From: Erythrobacter sp. SCSIO 43205
Lineage (GTDB): Bacteria; Pseudomonadota; Alphaproteobacteria; Sphingomonadales; Sphingomonadaceae
Direction of reading: 5' to 3'
Length of the DNA stretch: 64,000 bases
NCBI RefSeq assembly: GCF_019904235.1
Contig: NZ_CP063202.1
Coordinates: forward strand, 310,001 to 374,000
In this document: in pieces, positions 17,819-26,135 of the stretch
Layout: each line of letters begins with the position of its first letter
Position numbering within the stretch: position 1 is the first letter of the stretch
Notes under the pieces: model-generated
Told to the model about the DNA's origin: nothing
Seen by the model: the letters and a program-made list of their open reading frames with translations, nothing else
The model's database searches: none
Made by a program: the position numbers and the translations under genes

Positions 17819-18447
17819 GTGTGCAGACCATTCTCAAGAGCGAGGAAGAGGCGAGGGGATATGTCGAGGCCCTTGCCGATCGCAGCGATTTTGAGCGTCT
17901 CGAACGTTACGTTGAGATGTTGCTTGCCGAAAACCAGAAGCAGAATTTAATTAGCCGCCCGAGCGAAGCCAACCTTTGGCTTCGTCATATTGCCGACAGT
18001 GCGCAGCTGCTCGAGTGTATCTCGGAACCGGCAGAGCTGGCGGGCCCATGGCTGGACCTTGGGACAGGGCCGGGGTTGCCGGGGTTGGTGATAGCAATTC
18101 TGAGGCCGCAAATCCCTGTCGTTCTCGTCGAATCCCGCAAGCGCCGGGTGGACTTCCTGGACGAGTGTGTGCGCAAGCTCGCACTTGAAAATTGCAGGGT
18201 TGAGGCAAAGCGGCTTGAGCAGGTTTCCCCCTTTCATGCCGGTATCATTTCGGCACGCGCCTTTGCTCCTTTGGACAAACTTCTGCGTTTATCCGCACCC
18301 TTCTCCACAAGTGCCACGCGATACGTCTTGCCCAAAGGCCGTTCGGCGGCGCACGAATTAGAAGTGGCGAAACCGTCGATTCGCAAGATGTTTCACGTGA
18401 AACACTCGTTGACGGACGCCGATGCAGGTATCATCGTGAGCAAATAG
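17815..18447 (+). CDS. rsmG: 16S rRNA (guanine527-N7)-methyltransferase
   Basis: 210-residue SAM-dependent rRNA methyltransferase (GidB). Start taken as GTG 17815, which overlaps the mnmG stop (GTGA). SAM-binding motif [17 protein letters not shown] at about residues 78-94, followed by [15 protein letters not shown] and [19 protein letters not shown] is the usual later motif. The C-terminal FHVKH is encoded by a perfect parS. Confidence 0.93.
   Translation: MSVQTILKSEEEARGYVEALADRSDFERLERYVEMLLAENQKQNLISRPSEANLWLRHIADSAQLLECISEPAELAGPWLDLGTGPGLPGLVIAILRPQIPVVLVESRKRRVDFLDECVRKLALENCRVEAKRLEQVSPFHAGIISARAFAPLDKLLRLSAPFSTSATRYVLPKGRSAAHELEVAKPSIRKMFHVKHSLTDADAGIIVSK
18389..18404. other. parS site 3 (perfect, inside rsmG)
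   Basis: TGTTTCACGTGAAACA, identical to the consensus and to site 2. It lies 96 bp before the GTG start of parA. Confidence 0.93.
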
Positions 18448-18499
18448 GCCAAAAATTGGCTGCAAGCGCCTCGCGATGAGACTATGGAGGGAGCATATC

Positions 18500-19276
18500 G
18501 TGCTGACAATTGCCATTGCCAATCAAAAGGGTGGTGTGGGTAAAACCACGACCGCTATCAATATGGCGACAGCGATGGCGGCAACGGGCTGGCGTACTCT
18601 TCTCATCGACCTTGATCCGCAGGGCAATGCGTCAACCGGCTTGGGGGTGGATGCTGATACTCGAGAGGTGTCAAGCTATGACCTTCTCGTTGAAGAGCTC
18701 CCAATCGCAGAGGCCACGGCCGAAACGTCCATTCCCGGCCTTGATATCGTGCCCGCGACGGTTGATTTGAGCGGTGCAGAGGTCGAATTGGTGTCGGTGG
18801 ACGAGCGAACCGAGCGTTTGCGCAATGCTTTGCGCAACCACCAGGACCACGATATTTGCTTTATTGATTGCCCGCCGTCGCTTGGCCTGCTGACTTTGAA
18901 TGCGCTTTGTGCTGCCGATTCAATCCTCGTGCCACTTCAGTGTGAATTTTTCGCTCTGGAAGGCCTTAGCCAGCTTCTGCAGACGGTTGAACGGGTGCAG
19001 CAATTGTTCAACCCTGACCTCAACATCATTGGCGTTGCGCTCACCATGTATGACCGGCGCAATCGTTTGACCGATCAAGTGTCGGATGATGTGCGCGATT
19101 GCCTTGGTGACCTGGTGTTTGAGACGGTTATTCCGCGCAATGTGCGCCTGTCTGAGGCGCCGAGCCATGGACTTCCGGCGCTGGTTTACGACCACAGCTG
19201 CGTTGGCAGTCGCGCTTACATTGCGCTCGCGCGCGAACTTATCGGACGATTCCCACCTGAGAGGCAGGCAGCATGA
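18500..19276 (+). CDS. parA: Chromosome partitioning ATPase ParA
   Basis: 258-residue Walker-type ATPase that moves ParB-parS complexes over the nucleoid. Start GTG 18500 follows GGAGGG; the frame upstream of it is unlike ParA. Deviant Walker A KGGVGKTT with its signature Lys, A' motif IDLDPQGNAS and Walker B CFIDCPPSLG are present, and SEAPSHGLP closes the domain. The stop overlaps parB by ATGA. Confidence 0.96.
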   Translation: MLTIAIANQKGGVGKTTTAINMATAMAATGWRTLLIDLDPQGNASTGLGVDADTREVSSYDLLVEELPIAEATAETSIPGLDIVPATVDLSGAEVELVSVDERTERLRNALRNHQDHDICFIDCPPSLGLLTLNALCAADSILVPLQCEFFALEGLSQLLQTVERVQQLFNPDLNIIGVALTMYDRRNRLTDQVSDDVRDCLGDLVFETVIPRNVRLSEAPSHGLPALVYDHSCVGSRAYIALARELIGRFPPERQAA

Positions 19277-20304
19277 GCGGCAAATCCACTGATTCCATCC
19301 AATTCACCGTTCCCCAACGCAAAGCGGCTGATCGCAAGAAGAAGCTGGGCAAAGGCTTGGGTGCACTGCTGGGTGAAACCAAGCGCGAAGAGCCGTTGGT
19401 GACACAAGGTGGAACCGGGAATGCGAGTGGGGCTTCGGATCGCCAAGGTGCGGGACCATCAGAGCAGTCAGCCGCACAATCAGGCGGAGGGCTTCCCGCA
19501 GGGTCACCACTCAAATCACTCCCCATCGCCTCGATCTCTCCTCTTCCCGGCAACCCGCGCAAGCATTTTGACGAAACTGCACTTGAAGAGCTTGCGGCCT
19601 CAATCGCAGCGCGCGGCGTTATTCAGCCCATTATCGTGCGGCCTAAATCCAACGGTAAGTACGAGCTTGTGGCAGGCGAGCGACGTTGGCGCGCTGCGCA
19701 AAAGGCGCGGCTCCATGAAATGCCGGCGCTGGTGCGCGAGCTTTCCGACCGTGAAGTTATGGCGCTGGCGCTCATTGAAAACCTTCAGCGCGAGGATCTG
19801 AACCCGGTTGAAGAGGCCAGGGCGTATCAGCGTCTTGCTGAGGATGAAGGTATGACGCAGGCAGAAATTGCGCGCATGGTTGAAAAATCACGCAGCCACG
19901 TGGCCAATATTCAGCGCCTTCTCGGTCTGCCTGAGGCTGTTCTGGATCTGGTCGAGGCGGGCAAGCTGTCCATGGGCCACGCGCGGGCCCTCGTCGGTAA
20001 CGATGACGCTGCAGCGCTCGCCGAAAAGGCGGTGAATGATAACCTCTCAGTTCGCGAAATCGAAAAGCTGGTTCGCAAGGTTGCCAAGCAAATTGGTGCG
20101 ACCAAAGAAACCTCCAACCCTCTGCCAGCGTCAGGCGAAGACGCTGATATTGTTGCTGTTCAACGCCATCTGGAGGAGTTTCTCGGGCTTAAAGTGCGAA
20201 TTAAATCCGATTCGGACCCACGATCGGGTGAAATTAGCATCCGATATGGCTCTCTTGATCAGCTCGATCTCGTCTGCCAGCGCCTGACGGGGGGCGATTT
20301 TTAA
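19273..20304 (+). CDS. parB: Chromosome partitioning protein ParB (parS-binding CTPase)
   Basis: 343-residue DNA-binding clamp that loads at parS. N-terminus is basic (KKKLGKGLGALLGE, the ParA-stimulating type of region). Residues about 75-170 form the CTP-binding domain: SISPLPGNPRKHF, IVRPKSNGKYELVAGERRWRA split as in the family (GERRWRA is the CTP motif) and ALIENLQREDLNP. The helix-turn-helix follows (MTQAEIARMVEKSRSHVANI) and the last 60 residues are the dimerisation domain. Its own binding sites lie just upstream at 15.9, 17.4 and 18.4 kb. Confidence 0.97.
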   Translation: MSGKSTDSIQFTVPQRKAADRKKKLGKGLGALLGETKREEPLVTQGGTGNASGASDRQGAGPSEQSAAQSGGGLPAGSPLKSLPIASISPLPGNPRKHFDETALEELAASIAARGVIQPIIVRPKSNGKYELVAGERRWRAAQKARLHEMPALVRELSDREVMALALIENLQREDLNPVEEARAYQRLAEDEGMTQAEIARMVEKSRSHVANIQRLLGLPEAVLDLVEAGKLSMGHARALVGNDDAAALAEKAVNDNLSVREIEKLVRKVAKQIGATKETSNPLPASGEDADIVAVQRHLEEFLGLKVRIKSDSDPRSGEISIRYGSLDQLDLVCQRLTGGDF

Positions 20305-20324
20305 TCCGAATTCCGCTCGGATTT
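20303..20324 (+). terminator. Weak terminator hairpin after parB
   Basis: AATCCGA at 20303-20309 pairs with TCGGATT at 20317-20323, overlapping the parB stop codon. The T-run is poor (TTTCTC), so efficiency is doubtful. Confidence 0.35.
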
Positions 20325-20565
20325 CTCGAAGAAAATCCCAATTTTCCAAAGGGTTGCTGCTTGGTCCGCGCAATCCTTACTTGGCTGTTAACCATAATCA
20401 CAAACGAAAGCGGAACTCCGTAACTCTACTTAGATCCCACGAACAGGGGCAATCCCGCGTTCGGTTGGACGGTTAGGTGCAATGATTCGCGAAGGGTCGC
20501 GAGGGTGCTTCCCGAACCGCTCCAGCAAACGGGAAAAAGAGACTACACTTTCGGAAGGACCACTA
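20325..20565 (+). promoter_or_regulatory. Upstream region of the DUF4402 pilin gene, with TTAACCAT motif
   Basis: Gene-free stretch. TTAACCAT at 20388-20395 is the half-site known for the cell-cycle regulator CtrA in Caulobacter; the same motif recurs before the chaperone gene. GGAAGGAC just before the pilin ATG is its SD. No clear -35/-10 pair was found. Confidence 0.4.
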
Positions 20566-21114
20566 ATGACCAAGACTTTTCGCACTGCCGTCGCTGGCGT
20601 CGCACTCTTCGCTGCTGCTGGCATGGGTACCGCAGCAAGCGCACAAGTTACCGAAGCTGCCGACGCTCGCGCAGAAGTTCTCGCAGCGCTTCAGCTCACC
20701 AATGACCAGGCTCTCGATTTCGGTTCGCTTATCGTAAACAACGGTTCGACCGGTGGCGATGTCGTTGTCGACGCAACTGGCGCTCGCACTTGTAGCGGTG
20801 ACGTGATCTGCGGCCCACTTGGCGCAGAACAGCAAGCGCTCTTCACCGTAACTGGGGCTGCAAACACCACTGTTGCTATCTCGCTTGAAGACGTTGCTGC
20901 AAACGGCACGACGCTCACGCACACTGGCAACGTTGGTTCGACTGCTGCAAACCACAACATTGAACTCGTCGCTCTGACAGACAGCGCAGCAGGCGGTTTC
21001 GCCAGCTTTAGCGGTAACGAGCAGTTCGGCGTTGGTGGCACGATCCAACTCGATGGCACTGAGATTGCCGGCACTTACCTTGGTTCGTTCAACGTAACCG
21101 TTGAATACCAGTAA
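20566..21114 (+). CDS. DUF4402 pilin-like secreted protein
   Basis: 182-residue exported protein. Start 20566 (MTKTFRTAVAG) has SD GGAAGGA; signal peptide to about residue 26 (GTAASAQ). The mature part is beta-rich, small-residue rich and Gly-poor in charge, with two Cys close together (ARTCSGDVICGP) that could form a disulfide, LDFGSLIV near its start and a terminal strand GSFNVTVEYQ, the DUF4402 pattern. DUF4402 proteins are found next to chaperone-usher genes, and here a PapD-like chaperone and an usher-like protein follow. Likely the major fibre subunit. Codon use is biased to GCT/GCA and AAC, as for a highly made protein. A strong terminator follows. Confidence 0.8.
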   Translation: MTKTFRTAVAGVALFAAAGMGTAASAQVTEAADARAEVLAALQLTNDQALDFGSLIVNNGSTGGDVVVDATGARTCSGDVICGPLGAEQQALFTVTGAANTTVAISLEDVAANGTTLTHTGNVGSTAANHNIELVALTDSAAGGFASFSGNEQFGVGGTIQLDGTEIAGTYLGSFNVTVEYQ

Positions 21115-21170
21115 TCCTTGATTGCGAAGTGCGCCAGCTCTGGCTGGTAGCGCTCCGAGAGATCACAAAG

Positions 21171-21203
21171 GCCGCAGCTCTTACTCAAGGGCTGCGGCTT
21201 TTT
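21171..21203 (+). terminator. Intrinsic terminator after the pilin gene
   Basis: GCCGCAGC at 21171-21178 pairs perfectly with GCTGCGGC at 21191-21198 over a 12-nt loop and is followed by TTTTT at 21199-21203... a textbook Rho-independent terminator. It separates the subunit gene from chaperone and usher. Confidence 0.85.
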
Positions 21204-21237
21204 GCGTGTTGAGGCGCCTCGATTTGGGCCCGTGTCT

Positions 21238-21255
21238 TTAACCAATCTTAACCAT
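21238..21255 (+). promoter_or_regulatory. CtrA-like double motif before the chaperone gene
   Basis: TTAACCAATCTTAACCAT: two TTAA elements six bases apart, the second followed by CCAT. The Caulobacter CtrA consensus is TTAA-N7-TTAA, and TTAACCAT is a known half-site. It lies about 80 nt before the chaperone ATG and after the terminator, so it could control the chaperone-usher transcript separately. Confidence 0.4.
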
Positions 21256-21334
21256 GCTTGCTTACCAACCTTACGTGAAACTACGCGGAAGGCCTTGGTG
21301 GATGGGGCTTCCGTTCAAGGGAGCTAAGATAGTT

Positions 21335-22171
21335 ATGTTTCTGAAGTCATTGCGAAATTTTACAACAATCGCAGCCAGTTTTGCGGCCTTTGCTGCGCTT
21401 TCCATCACCGTTCCAGCGCAGGCCCAGGGCGATCTTCTCGTCGCACCGACGCGGGTTATCCTTGATGGATCGCGCGGGACCGAGGTGATTTTGAGCAATA
21501 TCGGTGCCCAAGAGGCTACCTATCGCATTGGCCTCGATCTGCGTCGGATGACCGAGGATGGCCGCTTGGAACCGGTCGAAAAGGTCGACGCGAACGAGAC
21601 GGAAGAGGCAGCGCTTGGCATGATCCGCTATGCGCCGCGCCGGATCAGTCTGCCGCCGGGTCAGCCACAAGCTGTGCGCCTCTCCGCGCGCCCAGGCGCA
21701 GATCTGCCTGATGGCGAATACCGCGTGCATATGTCTTTCAAAGCCATCCCGCGCCCAACCGAGGTGACGCAAGAGGAGACGCAAAGCGAAGGCGTCACCC
21801 TTCGTCTGATCCCGATCTATGGTATCACCATTCCGATTATCGTGCGCCACGGCAAGGTTGAGGCGCAGGTTGCATTGACCCAGCCTTCCATCGTTCAAGG
21901 CGACAAAGGCCCTGAGCTGGCCATGACGATTGAACGCACGGGCGAAAGTTCGACCTATGGCGTGCTCAGCATTGTGAAGCCGGGTCTTCCTGATCCCATC
22001 GTCCTTGCTGGCGGCATTGCGGTTTATCCCGAAGTTGGCTCGCGCAAGGTGCGCATCAATCTGACCGAAGAGCAGGCCGCGGCTTTGCGCGGACCAGCGC
22101 GGATTGAATATCGCGAGCTCGAAGAAAAGGGCGGGGCCCTGATCGCGGCGGTTGATGGAGTGATCGGCTGA
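21335..22171 (+). CDS. PapD-like periplasmic pilus chaperone
   Basis: 278 residues. Start 21335 (MFLKSLRNFTTIAA) gives a clean signal peptide cut near VPAQAQG. Two Ig-like domains are expected: the first strand GDLLVAPTRVILD, then RISLPPGQPQAVRLSARPGADLPDGEYRVHMSF split over the F1-G1 region with the conserved Tyr-Arg-x-His pattern, and the domain linker IPIYGITIPIIVRHG, as in the alternate chaperone family. It would hold DUF4402 subunits until they reach the usher. Somewhat longer than FimC-type chaperones. Confidence 0.82.
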   Translation: MFLKSLRNFTTIAASFAAFAALSITVPAQAQGDLLVAPTRVILDGSRGTEVILSNIGAQEATYRIGLDLRRMTEDGRLEPVEKVDANETEEAALGMIRYAPRRISLPPGQPQAVRLSARPGADLPDGEYRVHMSFKAIPRPTEVTQEETQSEGVTLRLIPIYGITIPIIVRHGKVEAQVALTQPSIVQGDKGPELAMTIERTGESSTYGVLSIVKPGLPDPIVLAGGIAVYPEVGSRKVRINLTEEQAAALRGPARIEYRELEEKGGALIAAVDGVIG

Positions 22172-22210
22172 ACGCTGATCGTGAAGGCCTGAAAAGGCCG
22201 AGTTCGCCTG

Positions 22211-24961
22211 ATGAAAACGCCCTTTCGCCAACGAATTCTAAGCGTCGCTGCGTTCACCGCAGCGGCGCTTGGCTCGTTTGCGTTAGCGAGCCCGGCTGAG
22301 GCGCAATCCTCAAACACGTCATCGTCCAATAGCGGCTGGCAAGCCAATGACGATGACTTCCTCTACCTTCAGATGCAGATCAAGAACCACAGGCTGGCCC
22401 TCGACGTGCGCGGTTATCAGACCGACCGCGGCGTGTGTCTTGATTTGGCTGACGTGATCCAAACGCTCGATTTGCCTGTGCGCATTGATAAAAAGTCGCG
22501 CCGCGCAACTGGTTGGTTGTTCGCAGAAGATCAGGAAATCACGATCGACCGTGAAGCTAATACAGTACAAAACATGAACACTGGCGAAATCCCGCTCGCC
22601 AAGGATATTTATGACACGCCCGAAGGATGGTGTGTCGATACAGATGCCTTGTCACGGTGGTTTGGCGTCACTTTCAAACCCGATTTGTACAATGCAGCGG
22701 TGAGAATTGAATCGAATACCGATCTGCCCTTCATGCAGGCGATTGAGCGGCGTAAGCGCGCCGAGCGTATTCGCCCGCGCAATGTGAACTTTGACCTCTC
22801 GCAATATCCTTCGTCCAAGATGGAATATCGCAGCTGGCGAACGCCTTCGGTCGATGTGGTGGTCGATGCCGAAGCGCGCAGCAACAGTGGTGTTGGCGGG
22901 AGAGTCGAATTTCTCGCGGCAGGTGAAGCCTTGGGTGCGAGTTACACCGCGCGCATTGGCACTGACCGGAATTTCAACCCTCAAACGCTGCGCCTGCGGG
23001 CCTATCGCAGCAATGAGGAAGGGGGCCTTCTTGGACCGCTCGACGCAACCGATGTCGCCGTGGGCGATGTCGAGACTGTACCGGGGCGCCTGGTTGGTCA
23101 GACCGGGGTGGGGCGCGGCGCCTTCATCACCAACAGACCGCTGGGCCAAACCTCGCGCTTTGCCACCACGGTTTTGCGCGGGACGCTACCTTCGGGCTGG
23201 GATGCAGAGCTCTATCGCAACGGCCAGCTGATCGCGTTCCAGCAGTCGCGCCCTGATGGGCGTTATGAGTTCCTCGATGTGGACCTGTTTTTTGGACGCA
23301 ATGAATTTGAGGTCGTGCTGTATGGCCCCCAAGGCCAGGTCAGGCGCGAGCGCTCCTCCTTGCCGGTTGGGATGAACCAGATTGAGCCGGGTGAAACGCA
23401 ATATTGGGCGGGAATTCTGCAAGAAAACCGCGATCTTATTCAGCTGCAGTCCAATGAGGGCCAAGAAGATCAGAACTGGCGATGGGGCGCAGGCGTTGAG
23501 CGCGGATTGAGCCAGCGGACCAGCATTGGCTTTGGCGTTCACAATCTGGTGCGCAATGACAACCGCTATACCTACACTGAGGCAGCGCTGACCCATGCGC
23601 TGTCATTTGCGCAGGTAGAGCTTGCGGCCGCGCACGAGTTTGGCGGCGGGGTTGTTACCAATCTCAACACCTTGGGCCGGATTGGTGATGTCAATTTTGG
23701 CACCAATGCTCGCGTATTCTTTGGCAATTTCCGCGGCGAATTCGGTGAAAACGAGTTCAAGTACACTGGTGGGGTCAATTTCGCGACTGCTTTGCGCATG
23801 GGGCGTCTCTCGCTCCCGATCCAGGCGGCGTTCAACCGGGCCAAACGGCGCAATGGCGAGACGGTCGATGCGCTCAACCTTGTGACATCGGTGACGGCAG
23901 GGCGGCTCGCCCTGTCAGCGCAGCTTTTCCATGAAAGAGATAGCGGAAGGCCTGCCAATGACCGCACTGATCTTAACCTCCTCGTCAATCGGCGTTGGCG
24001 CAATCTGCGGCTGCGCGGAAATGCGAATTTCAGACTGGCGGGAGAGGATAAGGGGCTCGACACCGCCACCGTCCGGCTTGAAACCGACCTTAGCGATGAG
24101 GGCACGCTCCAAGGCGACATTGAATACATGGCGAACATCGATGAATTTCGCCTTGGCGCTGGCTACACCCACCGGTTCAAGGAGTTTTCCTTGCGCGGCG
24201 ATGCCTTCGTCACCTCAAGCGGTGCGGTGGGCGTAGGGGTACAGGCCGCCTTCAGCCTTGGGCCCGATCCTGCGTCGGGCGGGATCAGGGTGTCGGGCGC
24301 AAAACTCGCGCGCAACGGCCAGGCTGCGGTCACCGTTTTCAGGGACGATAATGCCAACAATCGCCGCGATCCGGGTGAAGAGCTGCTTAAGAATGTGATG
24401 GTCGAAGCCGGCCTACGCACGACCGACGCGGTCACTGGCGAAAACGGCACGGCCATCGTCGATGAGCTCAGGCCTTTCCGGCCAGTTTTGGTTGGGATCG
24501 ATGAAAGCTCTCTTGAAGATCCATTCCTCGCCCCGGCCAGCAAAGGCATCGTTATCACTCCGCGTCCCGGTGTTGTGGCACAGATCGAACTGGCTATTTC
24601 ACCAACAGGAGAAGTGGAAGGCTCGCTTCTCAGCCCTACAGGCGTGGAGCAATCGGGCGTGCGATTGGAACTGATCGACAAGCGCGGAACGGTTGCGGCA
24701 GAAACCGTCAGCGAATTTGACGGCTTTTTCCTGTTCCAGCGCGTGCCTTACGGTGAATATCGCCTGCGTGTGTCGGAAGATGCGGCCAATGCTCTGGATA
24801 TTGAGCCGCAACTCTCGCTGCGCGATGGCAATGCCCGCTTCACCATCGGCAATGAAAATGATGTCATCCGCTTTGGCACGGTGAAGCTACGGCCTCGCAA
24901 AGTGAACGAGAAAAACAGGCTTCAAGACGTCGAAGTGATTGCCTCAGCGGGACCGCCATAG
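22211..24961 (+). CDS. Usher-like outer-membrane protein of a DUF4402 chaperone-usher locus
   Basis: 916 residues. Signal peptide to about residue 32 (SPAEAQ). Residues 50-150 resemble the usher N-terminal domain (FLYLQMQIKNHRLALDVRGY; two Cys in GVCLDL and GWCVDT). Residues about 310-390 match the plug-domain style: TVLRGTLPSGWDAELYRNGQ then RYEFLDVDLFFGRNEF and YGPQGQVR. A long beta-barrel follows (400-700) with alternating aromatic strands. Near residue 710 there is FRDDNANNRRDPGEE, a Ca-loop/SdrD-like motif, and residues 800-860 form a carboxypeptidase-regulatory/SpaA-like beta domain. This is unlike FimD/PapC at the C-terminus, so substrate handling may differ. Starts 39 nt after the chaperone stop. 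Confidence 0.72.
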   Translation: MKTPFRQRILSVAAFTAAALGSFALASPAEAQSSNTSSSNSGWQANDDDFLYLQMQIKNHRLALDVRGYQTDRGVCLDLADVIQTLDLPVRIDKKSRRATGWLFAEDQEITIDREANTVQNMNTGEIPLAKDIYDTPEGWCVDTDALSRWFGVTFKPDLYNAAVRIESNTDLPFMQAIERRKRAERIRPRNVNFDLSQYPSSKMEYRSWRTPSVDVVVDAEARSNSGVGGRVEFLAAGEALGASYTARIGTDRNFNPQTLRLRAYRSNEEGGLLGPLDATDVAVGDVETVPGRLVGQTGVGRGAFITNRPLGQTSRFATTVLRGTLPSGWDAELYRNGQLIAFQQSRPDGRYEFLDVDLFFGRNEFEVVLYGPQGQVRRERSSLPVGMNQIEPGETQYWAGILQENRDLIQLQSNEGQEDQNWRWGAGVERGLSQRTSIGFGVHNLVRNDNRYTYTEAALTHALSFAQVELAAAHEFGGGVVTNLNTLGRIGDVNFGTNARVFFGNFRGEFGENEFKYTGGVNFATALRMGRLSLPIQAAFNRAKRRNGETVDALNLVTSVTAGRLALSAQLFHERDSGRPANDRTDLNLLVNRRWRNLRLRGNANFRLAGEDKGLDTATVRLETDLSDEGTLQGDIEYMANIDEFRLGAGYTHRFKEFSLRGDAFVTSSGAVGVGVQAAFSLGPDPASGGIRVSGAKLARNGQAAVTVFRDDNANNRRDPGEELLKNVMVEAGLRTTDAVTGENGTAIVDELRPFRPVLVGIDESSLEDPFLAPASKGIVITPRPGVVAQIELAISPTGEVEGSLLSPTGVEQSGVRLELIDKRGTVAAETVSEFDGFFLFQRVPYGEYRLRVSEDAANALDIEPQLSLRDGNARFTIGNENDVIRFGTVKLRPRKVNEKNRLQDVEVIASAGPP

Positions 24962-24980
24962 TTTCCCTAAGCTTATGGGA

Positions 24981-25949
24981 TCAATTGCCTTTGATGTAAC
25001 GCGGCGCGGTTTTGATAGGGCGCGGTGCGGTCTTAATGGGGCGAGGAGCTGGCGCAGGGATCGTGCGCGTCGCGCCGGGGATCACCTCTTCACGCACCGT
25101 TTCGCGCACAACCACACGCTGGCGTTGTTGGTATTCCACCGGCACATAGACGATCTGCTGCGGCGGCGCGTAATAATACTGCGGCGCTGCGTAGGTGTAG
25201 CCATATTGCGGCGCGGCATAAACGGGTGCAGCGGCGACAGGCGGTGCGTAAGTGGGTGCAGGAATGCTGCGTGCGGCGAACTGAGGTCCGCCATGCGCAT
25301 ATTGCGTGAGGTAGCCATCAAGCGCTGCTTCACAGTCATATTCGCCGCGGTCATTGCGACCACCGCCGATGAGGCTTCCCAAAAGAACGCCGCCAAGCCC
25401 GCCGACACCTGCTCCCAGGAGCGTGCCGCCAAGGCGTTCGCTGTCAAACGCGCGGTTGCCGATGATCCCGCCTGCAATTGCGCCAAGCAGGCCGCCGATG
25501 ATGCCGCCTTTTTCCTTGCCCCGGCGACCGCGCGTGCGGTCTTCGCAGGTGTCGATCCAGTCCTCGCGGGAGAAGACCTGTGCACCGGCTGGATAACCGT
25601 AGCCGTAGCCATAACCCTGTCCATAAACGGCTCCTTGCCCGTAGCCACTGTAGTCAGCAGTTTGGGCAATGGGGGCAGCGGTGCGTTCAATCCGGCGGGT
25701 GCGGGTGATTGTCTCCACCCCGTCAGGACCAACCGTCGTCACGGCGTCGGGCGCTGCATAGTAGCTGGTGCTTGCCCGCTGGGGCAGGGCAGGTGCTGTG
25801 CGCAGATCAGAGGGAAGTGCGCGCACGTCCTGGCTGCCCATCGGTTGGATTTCCGGCAGGGCAGGCAGAGCGTCTTGCGCGCTTGCAGTTGTTGGAAGCG
25901 CAAGGCTGGCCGCGATAAGGCCAAGGCTGGTGAGTTGGGTGCGTGTCAT
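24981..25949 (-). CDS. Glycine-zipper 2TM-type envelope protein, low complexity
   Basis: 322-residue exported protein with a signal peptide to about residue 25 (TTASAQ). Central part holds two glycine-zipper segments (IIGGLLGAIAGGIIGN and LLGAGVGGLGGVLLG, about residues 150-200), between a Cys-containing DTCEDRTRGRR stretch and a Tyr/Ala/Pro-rich tail. A GYG-rich run (YGQGYGYGYGYP) precedes them and the C-terminus has tandem RPIKTAP repeats. Similar proteins are common in sphingomonads; function unknown. Convergent with the usher gene, 19 nt apart. Upstream at 25987-26003 is a small perfect hairpin (GCCCGGA/TCCGGGC). Confidence 0.75.
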   Translation of the reverse strand: MTRTQLTSLGLIAASLALPTTASAQDALPALPEIQPMGSQDVRALPSDLRTAPALPQRASTSYYAAPDAVTTVGPDGVETITRTRRIERTAAPIAQTADYSGYGQGAVYGQGYGYGYGYPAGAQVFSREDWIDTCEDRTRGRRGKEKGGIIGGLLGAIAGGIIGNRAFDSERLGGTLLGAGVGGLGGVLLGSLIGGGRNDRGEYDCEAALDGYLTQYAHGGPQFAARSIPAPTYAPPVAAAPVYAAPQYGYTYAAPQYYYAPPQQIVYVPVEYQQRQRVVVRETVREEVIPGATRTIPAPAPRPIKTAPRPIKTAPRYIKGN

Positions 25950-26135
25950 CGGTGTTCCCTTCCTGCACCGCCTTCAGCTTCGTTGCGCCCGGACGTTCCG
26001 GGCACGACTCGCGGTGTGGCGGCTTGCAAATATGCTTAGCAAATTATTACCACCGCGCAGCGCGTCCCTCCAAACTGGCAGATGCCCCATGTCTCGAAAC
26101 GGGGCGACTTTGGACGCGTTTGTAAGCCTAGTGCC

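Noticed and set aside
21267..21283. parS-like half site near ACGTGAAAC before the chaperone gene
   Set aside because: Only one half matches the palindrome; the left arm has four or more mismatches, far from the three good sites.
24939..26039. Long open frame (366 aa) on the plus strand opposite the glycine-zipper gene
   Set aside because: It is the complement of the low-complexity coding sequence, rich in Cys and Arg, with no family motif, signal peptide or SD; the minus-strand gene has a signal peptide and glycine zippers.
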